From Actinomycetes bacterium (GTDB lineage: Bacteria > Actinomycetota > Acidimicrobiia > Acidimicrobiales > JAMCQF01): a DNA stretch of 38,284 nucleotides. Made by a program: the position numbers and the translations under genes. The stretch is from positions 1 to 38,284 of the forward strand of contig JAJZBS010000013.1 of NCBI GenBank assembly GCA_021851885.1. The letters run 5' to 3'. The notes beneath the pieces are model-generated. The model saw only the letters and a list, made by a program, of their open reading frames with translations. It did not search any database and was not told the origin of the DNA. Below, in pieces: positions 1-8,275 of this stretch (within the stretch, counting starts at the first letter, position 1; every line of letters begins with the position of its first letter).

Positions 1-114
1 GAGGGCGGCACCTCGGAGGTGCTGCGCAATCAGGTGGCCGAACGCATCCTCGGTCTGCCCCGCGACGTCGAGGTCGACCGGGGTGTCCCCTGGGACCAGA
101 TCAAGCGGGGGTAA
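1..114 (+). CDS. Acyl-CoA dehydrogenase, C-terminal fragment (cut by window edge)
   Basis: The frame is open from base 1 to a TAA at 112-114 and gives 37 residues beginning EGGTSEVLRNQVAERILGLP. This is the typical C-terminal tail of acyl-CoA dehydrogenases: the GGTSE(V/I)xRNxIAERxLGLP block lies at the end of the last helical domain near the FAD and subunit interface. Members oxidise acyl-CoA thioesters to enoyl-CoA. The chain-length class cannot be told from this tail. The gene runs on the plus strand and converges on the substrate-binding protein gene that ends at 190. The 75 bases between them hold no clear terminator. Confidence 0.85.
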   Translation, partial: EGGTSEVLRNQVAERILGLPRDVEVDRGVPWDQIKRG

Positions 115-189
115 CGGCGCGAGCAAGGGCCTCGCCGCTCCCGCGTCCCAGGATACGGGCCCGGTCCCTGGTGGTGATCGTGGGCCGGA

Positions 190-1782
190 TCAGGGCATGC
201 ACGCCGGCTGGACGTGGCTCGCAAGCCTGGCCGCCGGATTGGCGTAGGAGTAGATCGCCCCGCGGTTGCAGGCGATCCAGGCTCCTGGGCGCCCGTCGAG
301 GCCGCTTCGCAGCGCGGAGCTCCAACGCACGACACCGAATCCGGCCACAGGCGTCGCTGCCGTCGAGCTGAACTGCCATGGCCCGAACATGCCACCGGGA
401 AGCGACGGGGGAAGCGACCCGAGGCCGCGGGCGAATGTCTGCGGCGTGAGATCCGGGCCCGCGGCCTGCAGACCGTCGAAAAGCAGGAGCAGCGACGCAT
501 AGAGGAACGGGAACGTCGGGATGATCCGGCCCGTCGGGTCGATCACCCGGAACACCTGGTCGGCCTCCTGCTGGTGAAGGGGCTGGTCTTGGTAGCCAAG
601 GGCGATCGCGTGCGACCACTGTTCGGGATGCTTGCCCGGAAGGGACCGGGTGATGCCGTCGCTGAAATCGGTGGCAAACCACTCCGGGTAGTAGTTGGCC
701 TGAGTGGCATCCGCCGTCAGCAGGAATGGCGAGATGAAGTCGCAGAATGCGCAAATGACCGTCGTTGCGCCAGAGCCCTGCATGCGCGCGATGGCCGTCG
801 ACGCCTCCTGCGCAAGAACCTGACCGCTCTCGGAGTAGCCGACGTTCGCCGCGACGTGGACACCCGCTGCGTTCAGGTCGGCCACAAGTGCGGCGGTGCA
901 GGTATCGGAGTCGGGGCTGTCCGGGTGCACGATGCCGAACACCCGCGTCGTGTGGCGCAGGGCCGCATCACCCGCGTAGATCGCCGGGAGTCCCGCCATC
1001 GAGCGGCTGATCACGGCGGCCATTCCGGCGGCCTCGTTCTCGCAGGTTGCAGCCGTCGAATAGTAGTAGGGGGCGTTCGCCGCCAAGACGCCCTGCGGTT
1101 CGCTGTAGGGGGTGAAGGAGAGGATCTTCTGCTGGGCCAGCGCCTCGTCGTAGACCTCGGTCGAGTCGATCGCAGATACATCGGCAAAAGCACCGAGCGT
1201 CTTTGCTTGGATGGCATCGGCGACCGCCGTGGCCTGACCACCGCCCTGGAGCTCGGTGACGAAGTCCCCCTTGCCCTGGTAGGGAACGAGCTTGACCTTC
1301 CTGCCGTACAGCTCAAAGGTCTTGTTGAACTCGTCGATGTACTGCTGCAGCGTCGCGACGGCCTCGTTGTCGGTGCCGAGGACCGACTTCGGGATAACGC
1401 TGTAGATCGTCTGCAGTTCCGCACTTGCCGAGCGGCGGTAGGTGATGGTGATCGTCGACGGCGTCACCCCGGGAGCCGTCGCCCCTCCGTTGTTGCCGTG
1501 CCAGTTCGGCTCGCACAACGGCGCGTACCGGGACCAGGGCACCTGGCGCACTCCCGGCCCGCAGGCGATGCCGCCGATGGTCCTCCCCGCCGACCCCGCC
1601 GGCAGGGCCGGGGTGAACGACACGGCTCGGGAGCCCGAGATGCCGGACGTCGTCGAGAGCGATGGCTGGAGCTGGACGAGGATCACGACGATCGCAAGGC
1701 CGACGGCGAAAGGGCCGTAGCGGCGGGCAAGCATCTTCGTGACCGGTACTGACCGCTGTGGGGATCTCGTCGTGTCGCTCAT
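190..1782 (-). CDS. ABC importer substrate-binding protein, Liv/HAAT type
   Basis: A 530-residue extracytoplasmic binding protein that probably feeds the fused Liv-type transporter encoded just upstream; its start lies 7 bases after that gene's stop codon. Residues about 20-45 form one hydrophobic segment after Arg-rich sequence (RRYGPFAVGLAIVVILV). This looks like a signal anchor, and I see no lipobox Cys. The body has the alternating pattern of the type 1 periplasmic binding fold, for example TPSTITITYR, the GVHVAANVGYSESGQV block and the FPFLYASLLLLFDGL block. It is longer than the usual 370-430 residues and rich in Cys. Family members bind amino acids, amides, urea or aromatic acids, and nothing in the sequence fixes the ligand. 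An acyl-CoA dehydrogenase next door is weak context for a carboxylic acid substrate. Confidence 0.8.
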   Translation of the reverse strand: MSDTTRSPQRSVPVTKMLARRYGPFAVGLAIVVILVQLQPSLSTTSGISGSRAVSFTPALPAGSAGRTIGGIACGPGVRQVPWSRYAPLCEPNWHGNNGGATAPGVTPSTITITYRRSASAELQTIYSVIPKSVLGTDNEAVATLQQYIDEFNKTFELYGRKVKLVPYQGKGDFVTELQGGGQATAVADAIQAKTLGAFADVSAIDSTEVYDEALAQQKILSFTPYSEPQGVLAANAPYYYSTAATCENEAAGMAAVISRSMAGLPAIYAGDAALRHTTRVFGIVHPDSPDSDTCTAALVADLNAAGVHVAANVGYSESGQVLAQEASTAIARMQGSGATTVICAFCDFISPFLLTADATQANYYPEWFATDFSDGITRSLPGKHPEQWSHAIALGYQDQPLHQQEADQVFRVIDPTGRIIPTFPFLYASLLLLFDGLQAAGPDLTPQTFARGLGSLPPSLPGGMFGPWQFSSTAATPVAGFGVVRWSSALRSGLDGRPGAWIACNRGAIYSYANPAARLASHVQPACMP

Positions 1783-1789
1783 GCCGCTG

Positions 1790-4700
1790 TCACCTGCCTG
1801 CGCCCACCGTCCGGGACCGGGTGATCGACGATTGGTCGGCCCCCAGGTAGGCCGCGACGACGGCCGGATCGTCGAGTACCTCCGACGTCGGGCCCGACGC
1901 GATCACCGATCCAAGATGAAGGCAGACGAGACGATCCGCGATCGACGCGACGAGAGGGACGTCGTGCTCGATGACGACCATTGCCGCCCCCGTCTGTTGG
2001 CGCAACCCCGTCAGCAGCTCCCCGAGGGCTTCGGTCTCGGTTTGTGCGATGCCGGCCGAAGGCTCGTCGAGGAGCAGGACCCTCGGTTCGTGCGCCAGAG
2101 CACAGGCAAGCTCGAGCAGGCGCCGCGTCCCGATCGACAGTTCCGACACCTTGTGATGGCGCCACTTGCCGAGCTCCATCTCCGACAAGATCCCGTCGAC
2201 TCGGAGCGCCACATCTTCCTCCGACTCGCGCACCGCGTTGACTCCCAGCGCACTCGCCAGTGGGTCGCGCACCTCGACGGAGCGCTCAAGGGCGATGGCG
2301 AGAGCGTCGGCGACCGTCAGAGAAGGGAACAGGCGGGCGTCCTGGAAGGCTCGCCCAAGCCGGCGCCGTGCGCGCTCTTGAGGTGGGAGATCGGTGAGCT
2401 CGATGCCCCCCATGAGGACCCGGCCCTGGTCGGGCCTGACGAAGCCGGAGCAGACGTCGAACAACGTCGTCTTGCCGGCCCCGTTGGCCCCTATGACGCC
2501 GAGGATCTCCCCGGGTTGCACGGCGAAGCTGACATCGGTCAATGCGGCGACTCCCCCGTAGCGCTTGCCCACACCCGCCGCGGCGAGGGCAGGCACGGCG
2601 AACGTCCCGTGGAGCGGACTGCCTGTCACGGCGGGCCGAGCGGTCCTCAACCCCGCAAATGGACCCGTCGACACCGGTGGAGGCGGCGGGGGGGGCGGAG
2701 GCGGAAGGGGCGGCGGAGGAGTGGCGCTCGCCGGCCGCGGGCCGTGCGCGCTGCCGACAGGACCGGGCTTGCGCAAGAGCGCCTCCACGGGGTCGAGCAG
2801 GCGGGCAAGCGCCTCGGCCGCGATCGCCGACGGACCCGAGACCTCGGTATCGGGCGCCGTACCAGGTGCCGCCGGCTGGTGGAGCTTCGCGCGCGCGGCG
2901 GCCTGCAAGAAGACCGAGCGGAGGAGCTGGGGCTGGCGGACGAGAGAGGGAACCGGCCCGGTGAAGCGCACGCGCCCGCGGTCCATGAACACAGCCCGGT
3001 CGGCGATCGCCGTGGCGACGTTGACGGACTGCTCCACGACGACGACGCTCATGCCGCCGGCTGTCAACGCCCGGATCACGTCGAGCAACTGTGCAACGAC
3101 AATGGGGGCAAGTCCGAGCGACAACTCGTCGACGAGCAGCAGCTTCGGACGGCATAACAGGGCTTGGGCGAGCGTCAACATCTGTTGCTCCCCACCGGAC
3201 AACAAACCGGCTCGAACGTGATAGCGGCTCTTGAGGATGGGAAAGACGTCGAGCATCTGCTCCAGCGCGCTCGCGGCGAAGTCAGGAGATGTGTGCCGCG
3301 TCGCCCAGCATGCCAAACGCAGGTTCTCCGCAACGGTGAGCGACGAGAAGGCGTCGCGCCCACCGGGAGCGAGCACGAGACCCACCTTCACCCTTTCGGC
3401 AGGGCTCATTTCGGTGACGTCTCGGCCGGCGAAGACGATGCGCCCTTTGCCGGGGGCCATGAGCCCCGACAAGACCCGCAACAGGGTGGACTTGCCCGCA
3501 CCGTTGGTCCCGAGCAGCGCAAGCACTTCGCCCTCGGAGACGTCGAGGTCGACGCCGAAGAGCACCTGAAGGGCCCCGTAGGAGGCATCGATCTCCGAAC
3601 AGGAACCGAGAAGGACCTTCTCGGCGCGCGGCTCGGCCGCCGGCGCGCCGTCTCCGGCGATTGTCCCCCCTCCGCCGCCCTCGGCATTTGGCTCCCCGCC
3701 CGCGCGATCGCTCGCTGCCGTTGCCTGGCTACCGCCTGCAACCGGGGTCCCTTTGCCAAAGGCTTCGAGAGCTTCGAGGGTCTCGAAGCGCGCCGCGGCC
3801 GCATGCGCGGTCTCGGCTGCAAGTGGCCCGTGAGCTTCGGCGGTGGACCCGTCCGGTTCGACGCTTGCCAAGAGCTCCGACTCCGCGTCTCCTGGCGCGG
3901 GGAGGCCGCGGCGCGCGGCCAGCATCCCGACAACCCGGTCACGCGCATCCACGAACAGGGCCCCGAGCCCGTCGGGGAAGAACATCGGAACAAGAGTCAA
4001 CCCGAGACCGATGAGGAGGTACTGCCAGGCGCCCGGGACGAAATACGAAACGCCCTCGACGAACATCGCGCCCACGACCGCTCCGGGCATCGACCCCAGC
4101 CCGCCCACGACGACCATCGCCACCGCGAACAAGCTGAGCTCGGGCGGGAAGCCGTCTGCCCCAATGCCGCGCAACTGGACGACGTAGAGCCCTCCGGCGA
4201 CGCCCGCCAGAGCCCCCGAAACGGCAAAGGCCGTCAGCTTCGCCCGCAGGGGGCTGATCGAAAACGCCGAGGCGGCGCGCGCGTTCTCCCGCACCGCCAG
4301 GATGACCCGGCCTGCCCGGCTCCGGCGAAGGTTGCGCGCGATGGCATAGGAGCCGATGAGGGCGAGGAGGACGACCTCGAACAGAGTGCCCGGTGAGGTG
4401 AGGTCGAAACGCCCCGCCAGGGTGCCGGCCGGGACATTGGCAGGGTTGATGACCGGGAAGTTGGCGGAGTTGAGAAGCCAGTTCGACACGACGTCCGCGA
4501 AGGCAAGCGTCACCACGGCCAAGTACAGGCCGGGAATCCGCAACGCCGGCACGCCGACGAGAAGGGCTGCCAGCGCCCCGACGAAGCCCGCCAAGGCGAG
4601 GGCTGCGAGCAGGTTCAACTGGAAGTGGGCGATGAGAGATCCGGCGGTCGCGGCGCCCACCCCCACGAAGGCGAACTGGCCGAGGCTGATCTGGCCCCCC

Positions 4701-5938
4701 CAACCCGTCAGGACGACGAGCGAGATGGCGACGATCCCGTAGATGGCGACGTCGGTTAGCAAGTTCGTTCCCGACGGGCTGAGAACGAGCGGCATCAAGG
4801 CGGCAACGCCGATGACGATCGCCGTGAGCACCGGCTTGCCGAAGCGGACTTCGGGCATGTGGGCCCAACGGGAAGGAAGTGGCCGGACTTCGGACACGGC
4901 CTCGAAATCGCCTGCGACGAGGGAGCCGGTACGTGCGCGATGCCGGGGCACGAGGATCTGTTGGACGAACAGGGCCACGACCGCGAAGACCAACAGCCCG
5001 AAGTCCACCCACGACGAGTGCGGGTAGGACCAGAAGACCGACTGCTGGAAGATCCCGATGACGAGCGAGGCGGCGAAGGCGAGCGGGACACTCTCCATCC
5101 CTGCAAAAACCGCCGCGATCAAAGGCGGGAGGAGGACCGTCGGGCTGACCGCGGTGACGCCAACGTTTTGGCCGAGGATCGGGGCCTGGAGCATGAGCCC
5201 GACCCCGGAGAGGCCTGCCGCCGTGATCCAGGTGATGCGCGACAGGCGCCGGACCGGTATCCCGAGGAGAGTTGCCCTCTCCGGAGAGTCGGCGGCAGCC
5301 CGGATGGCGATCCCGGTCGTCGTCTTCTGGAAGAAGGCGTACAGGGCCGCGACGAGAACGGCGACGACGATAAGGGCCATGACGTAGTCGCCGGTGAAGG
5401 TGAAGCTCCCGACGGAGAACTTGAGGTTGAAAGGCGCCTTGAAGCTCGTCACCTGGGTGAGGTGGAAGGGCTCGGGCATCACGATCGCGATCGCTCCCAG
5501 GACAAGTGCTATCCCGATCGTGACGACCGTGACCATCAGGCGCGGCGCATTGCCGAGCCGCCATCCGATGACCGCATCGACCACCCACCCCGTTGCAAGT
5601 GAGACGACGAGGCCGATCGCAAGGGCGAGGTAGTAGTTCAGATGCCAGCTCGAAGCGACGGCGATGATCGCGGCCGACGCCCCGAGAGCCCCCATCTGGC
5701 CTTGCGCGAAGTTGATGATCCGCGCCGATCGGTAGACGAGGACGAGACCGACGGCGACAAGGCCTTCGAGGCTGCCGAGAACGAGGCCGCTGATTGCGAC
5801 GCCGGCCGGAAGGTGCCCCGGCAGGAGCACGTAGCCGACACCGTAGGCAACGACGAGCCCGCCGACGATCGCAGCGGCCGTGATCGTCCGCGGCGTGACG
5901 AAGTGCGATCGGGCCCGGTAGGTCTGGGTGATGTTCAC
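1790..5938 (-). CDS. Four-domain fused Liv-type ABC importer (LivH-LivM-LivF-LivG in one chain)
   Basis: A 1382-residue protein joining all core parts of a branched-chain amino acid type importer. Residues about 20-330 are a LivH-like permease (YRSARIINFAQGQMG). Residues about 365-660 are a LivM-like permease (TGWGGQISLGQFAFVGVGA). A hydrophilic Ala/Gly-rich linker follows. Residues about 780-1010 are a LivF-like ATPase with Walker A GTNGAGKST at 810-818, signature LSGGEQQ and Walker B LLLVDE. A second linker carries a long proline run at about 1072-1090. Residues about 1115-1365 are a LivG-like ATPase with Walker A GANGAGKTT at 1150-1158, signature variant LSIGTRR and Walker B LLLDEPSAGIA. 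The start is GTG at 5938 and overlaps the upstream small gene's TGA as GTGA. The binding protein follows 7 bases downstream. Two- and three-domain Liv fusions are known in actinobacteria; the full four-domain form is unusual. The substrate is unknown. Confidence 0.9.
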   Translation of the reverse strand: MNITQTYRARSHFVTPRTITAAAIVGGLVVAYGVGYVLLPGHLPAGVAISGLVLGSLEGLVAVGLVLVYRSARIINFAQGQMGALGASAAIIAVASSWHLNYYLALAIGLVVSLATGWVVDAVIGWRLGNAPRLMVTVVTIGIALVLGAIAIVMPEPFHLTQVTSFKAPFNLKFSVGSFTFTGDYVMALIVVAVLVAALYAFFQKTTTGIAIRAAADSPERATLLGIPVRRLSRITWITAAGLSGVGLMLQAPILGQNVGVTAVSPTVLLPPLIAAVFAGMESVPLAFAASLVIGIFQQSVFWSYPHSSWVDFGLLVFAVVALFVQQILVPRHRARTGSLVAGDFEAVSEVRPLPSRWAHMPEVRFGKPVLTAIVIGVAALMPLVLSPSGTNLLTDVAIYGIVAISLVVLTGWGGQISLGQFAFVGVGAATAGSLIAHFQLNLLAALALAGFVGALAALLVGVPALRIPGLYLAVVTLAFADVVSNWLLNSANFPVINPANVPAGTLAGRFDLTSPGTLFEVVLLALIGSYAIARNLRRSRAGRVILAVRENARAASAFSISPLRAKLTAFAVSGALAGVAGGLYVVQLRGIGADGFPPELSLFAVAMVVVGGLGSMPGAVVGAMFVEGVSYFVPGAWQYLLIGLGLTLVPMFFPDGLGALFVDARDRVVGMLAARRGLPAPGDAESELLASVEPDGSTAEAHGPLAAETAHAAAARFETLEALEAFGKGTPVAGGSQATAASDRAGGEPNAEGGGGGTIAGDGAPAAEPRAEKVLLGSCSEIDASYGALQVLFGVDLDVSEGEVLALLGTNGAGKSTLLRVLSGLMAPGKGRIVFAGRDVTEMSPAERVKVGLVLAPGGRDAFSSLTVAENLRLACWATRHTSPDFAASALEQMLDVFPILKSRYHVRAGLLSGGEQQMLTLAQALLCRPKLLLVDELSLGLAPIVVAQLLDVIRALTAGGMSVVVVEQSVNVATAIADRAVFMDRGRVRFTGPVPSLVRQPQLLRSVFLQAAARAKLHQPAAPGTAPDTEVSGPSAIAAEALARLLDPVEALLRKPGPVGSAHGPRPASATPPPPLPPPPPPPPPPVSTGPFAGLRTARPAVTGSPLHGTFAVPALAAAGVGKRYGGVAALTDVSFAVQPGEILGVIGANGAGKTTLFDVCSGFVRPDQGRVLMGGIELTDLPPQERARRRLGRAFQDARLFPSLTVADALAIALERSVEVRDPLASALGVNAVRESEEDVALRVDGILSEMELGKWRHHKVSELSIGTRRLLELACALAHEPRVLLLDEPSAGIAQTETEALGELLTGLRQQTGAAMVVIEHDVPLVASIADRLVCLHLGSVIASGPTSEVLDDPAVVAAYLGADQSSITRSRTVGAGR

Positions 5939-6249
5939 GATGCCGGCCCGACGGACGACGCCGCTGCGGCCGTCACCCCGCTATCCGACGAATAAGCACC
6001 GGCGGGCCCAGAGCTGCGCACGGTGATCGACGCCCGCGCGGCACCGACGCCGACGACACCCGGCGAACGGAAGCGCGGCACGAAAAGCAGGATCAGGATC
6101 AGCGCGACGACGAGGACCGCTATCAAGCCGAACCGCCGCAAAAGCGACGCGTGGCGCGACTCACCCGGCTGCCCCGCGTTCGAGGACTGCGTCGTCCCCA
6201 CGCCTGTCGGGCCCGGTCCCCCCCGAGGAACGAACGTCATCTCCTCCAC
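5935..6249 (-). CDS. Small one-helix membrane protein, first gene of the Liv-type operon
   Basis: A 104-residue protein that I do not recognise as a named family. Residues 1-36 are Gly/Ser/Pro-rich and polar. LLRRFG then leads into one strongly hydrophobic segment at about residues 42-60, followed by a polar Ser/Ala-rich tail of about 40 residues that would lie outside the membrane. Its TGA overlaps the GTG of the fused transporter (GTGA), so translation is probably coupled. The RRFG-plus-helix pattern resembles residues 19-45 of the binding protein in this operon (RRYG plus helix, then a Ser/Gly/Ala tail). It could therefore be the leftover N-terminus of a duplicated binding protein, or an accessory membrane subunit. 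The start is uncertain: GTG at 6249 or ATG at 6240. Confidence 0.6.
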   Translation of the reverse strand: MEEMTFVPRGGPGPTGVGTTQSSNAGQPGESRHASLLRRFGLIAVLVVALILILLFVPRFRSPGVVGVGAARASITVRSSGPAGAYSSDSGVTAAAASSVGPAS

Positions 6250-6317
6250 TCCATAGCACCGGCCGGACCACCACGTCCTGCACCACGGCCGTGCCGGGCC
6301 CGTCCCGGCAGCGGTTA

Positions 6318-6333
6318 CTGCACGTTAGTGCAG
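6318..6333. promoter_or_regulatory. Inverted repeat, possible operator between divergent genes
   Basis: CTGCAC, GTTA, GTGCAG: two perfect 6-base arms around a 4-base centre. The same stretch also reads as a direct repeat, GTTACTGCA followed by GTTAGTGCA with one base different. It lies in the divergent gap between the small membrane protein (leftward from 6249) and the GMC oxidoreductase (rightward from about 6372). No T-tract follows, so an operator is likelier than a terminator. The binding protein is unknown. Confidence 0.35.
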
Positions 6334-6371
6334 CCGCGCACCACCTGGCCGTGAGGCCGTACGATCGCGCC

Positions 6372-8231
6372 GTGCTGTCAAGCCTCCAGGCGTCCCGATC
6401 AGTCGAAGGCCTGTGCGCAGCCATGCTCCCCTCCGAGGCGGGAGGCCCTCTTGCGGCTGACCTGGCTCGCAACGTCGAGGGATATGTGGCGCGCCAGCCG
6501 GCCGCCGTGCGCTCCGCATTCCATGCCGCGGCCCGCTTTGTCGAGACCACCGCCCTCCTCCGCCACCGGCGGCGCTTGGTCGACCTCGATCCGGCGCAGC
6601 GCAGTGCCGTCCTGGAGCGTCTTTCCCTCGCCCCGGGCGGGGGTCAGATCGTCGACGCCCTCAAAGTGGTCATCTGCCTCGTCGCCGGGGCGACCGCCTA
6701 TGCCGACGAGACACGCGCCGTCGCCCAAACGGCTGGCCTGGCGCGCCCGGACGCGGCGCTCGCAGTCACGCCCTCGGTCGCCTGGCCCCGCCTCTCCCGA
6801 TGCGACGTGGTGGTCGTCGGGTCCGGAGCAGGCGGGGCTACCTCCGCCCGCGCGCTCTCCCGCTTGGGCCTGGACGTCGTCATCGTCGAAGAGGGCCGGC
6901 GCCACACCGTCGACGAACTGCGTGCGGCCGATCCGATCGACAGGTTCGCCACCTTGTACCGCGATGCCGGGAGCACAGCCGCTCTGGGAAGGCCCATGGT
7001 CATCCTGCCGATCGGCCGCGGTGTCGGGGGAACGACGCTCGTCAACTCCGGCACCTGCTACCGCACACCCGAGCGCGTCCTGCGCCGCTGGCGCGACCAG
7101 GCCGGGCTCGCTGTCTGCGATCCGTCCCACTTCAACACCCATCTCGACGAGATCGAGTCGCTCCTGCAGGTGGCTCCCGCCCCCGTGGATGTCATCGGCC
7201 GCAATGGCGAGATCGCCTTGCGCGGCGCGCAGGAACTGGGGTGGGAAGCCGCCCCCCTGCGGCGCAACGCCCCAGGCTGCGCTGGCAGCTGCCAGTGCGC
7301 CATCGGCTGCCCCCGCAACGCGAAGTTCGGGGTGCACCTAAACGCTCTACCCGAAGCCTGTGCCAACGGTGCGCGCATCGTCACGGACGCTCGCGTCTTG
7401 CGCATCGCCGTCGACGGAGCCCACGCGACGGGCGTGGTTGCGGCGCGGCCCGACGGCTCCTCCTTCACGATCCTCGCCGAGCGTGTCGTCGTGGCGGCAG
7501 GGGCGACCGAGACACCCCCGCTCCTGCGCCGCAGCGGGATCGGCCACCATCCCTATTTGGGATCCGCGCTCGCTGTCCACCCGGCTGTCACCGTCGCCGG
7601 GAGGTTCACCGAACCGGTCGTCGCCTGGCGCGGCATCCTGCAAAGCGCGGGTATCGAGCAGTTCCACGAGACCGACGGCATCCTTATCGAGGCGACGTCG
7701 ACGCCGCCGGGCATGGGGTCGATGATCCTGCCCGGCATCGGCCCTTCACTCGTCGAGACGCTTGCTTCGGCAGACCACCTGGCCACGCTCGGGGCCATGG
7801 TGGCCGACGAGCCTTCGGGCCGCGTCCTCGGGAGCCGGCGGGCCGTTGTTCGCTACGACCTGTCGCCCTCCGACGGCAAGCGGCTGGTCAAGGCGATCGG
7901 CATCATGGCCAAGGTCCTCTTCGCGGCCGGAGCCACGGAGGTGCTCACCGGCATCCCGGGGGCGATGACAATCTCGTCACCGGCAAGCATCGGCGAAGCC
8001 CTCGGCTCGGCGCGCCCCTCCCAGCTCCACGTCGCAGCGTTCCACCCGACCGGTACGGCCGGTGCCGGGTCCAACCCCAGCCGGTACCCGGTCGACGTCG
8101 CGGGACGCCTGCGCGGCGTCGGTGGCGTCTGGGTCCTCGACGCGTCGATCCTTCCGACCTGCCCGGAGGTCAACCCGCAGGTGTCGATCATGGCGCTCGT
8201 CGACGCGCTCGCACCCGGCGTCGCGACCTGA
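6372..8231 (+). CDS. GMC-family FAD oxidoreductase with a Cys-rich motif
   Basis: About 619 residues from GTG at 6372. The frame is open upstream to 6291, but that stretch holds the inverted repeat at 6318-6333, so a later start (GTG 6372 or GTG 6351) is preferred. Residues 1-110 form a helical N-terminal region. An FAD-binding GSGAGG motif sits at about residue 150 (VVVVGSGAGGATSARAL) and GGTTLVNSGTCYRTP follows. The C-terminal GMC domain has the active-site pair: His558 in AFHPTGTAG and Asn601 in EVNPQVS. Four cysteines at 303, 307, 309 and 313 (C-x3-C-x-C-x3-C) resemble the ferredoxin-like motif of long-chain alcohol oxidases and related GMC dehydrogenases. The likely role is FAD-linked oxidation of an alcohol or sterol-like substrate. 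Substrate and electron acceptor are not determined. It converges with the glycosidase gene. Confidence 0.85.
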   Translation: MLSSLQASRSVEGLCAAMLPSEAGGPLAADLARNVEGYVARQPAAVRSAFHAAARFVETTALLRHRRRLVDLDPAQRSAVLERLSLAPGGGQIVDALKVVICLVAGATAYADETRAVAQTAGLARPDAALAVTPSVAWPRLSRCDVVVVGSGAGGATSARALSRLGLDVVIVEEGRRHTVDELRAADPIDRFATLYRDAGSTAALGRPMVILPIGRGVGGTTLVNSGTCYRTPERVLRRWRDQAGLAVCDPSHFNTHLDEIESLLQVAPAPVDVIGRNGEIALRGAQELGWEAAPLRRNAPGCAGSCQCAIGCPRNAKFGVHLNALPEACANGARIVTDARVLRIAVDGAHATGVVAARPDGSSFTILAERVVVAAGATETPPLLRRSGIGHHPYLGSALAVHPAVTVAGRFTEPVVAWRGILQSAGIEQFHETDGILIEATSTPPGMGSMILPGIGPSLVETLASADHLATLGAMVADEPSGRVLGSRRAVVRYDLSPSDGKRLVKAIGIMAKVLFAAGATEVLTGIPGAMTISSPASIGEALGSARPSQLHVAAFHPTGTAGAGSNPSRYPVDVAGRLRGVGGVWVLDASILPTCPEVNPQVSIMALVDALAPGVAT

Positions 8232-8234
8232 TGG

Positions 8235-8274
8235 CCTGACCGGATCACCGAGCCTGACCGGATCACCGAGCCTG
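8235..8274. repeat. Perfect 18-bp tandem repeat between convergent genes
   Basis: The unit CCTGACCGGATCACCGAG occurs at 8235-8252 and again at 8253-8270, followed by the first four bases of a third copy. It fills almost all of the 44-base gap between the stop of the GMC oxidoreductase (8231) and the stop of the glycosidase (8276 on the minus strand). It forms no clear terminator hairpin. A recent slippage duplication is the simplest explanation. Confidence 0.8.
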
Positions 8275-8275
8275 C

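Noticed and set aside
214-1752. Long plus-strand open frame (512 residues) opposite the binding-protein gene
   Set aside because: Arg/Gly/Asp-rich composition with no domain pattern, and it mirrors a clear binding-protein gene. It is a GC-driven shadow.
2669-2740. GC-rich repeat resembling a simple-sequence array or regulatory repeat
   Set aside because: It is the codon pattern of a proline run inside an intact reading frame, so coding explains it.
1739-3157. Plus-strand open frame of 472 residues opposite the fused transporter
   Set aside because: Lies antisense to ATPase domains with intact Walker motifs; its composition is that of a shadow frame.
3939-5588. Minus-strand open frame of 549 residues within the fused transporter
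   Set aside because: It is in a different frame from the transporter permease domains, which show clear LivH/LivM motifs, and is dominated by Arg, Gly and Pro.
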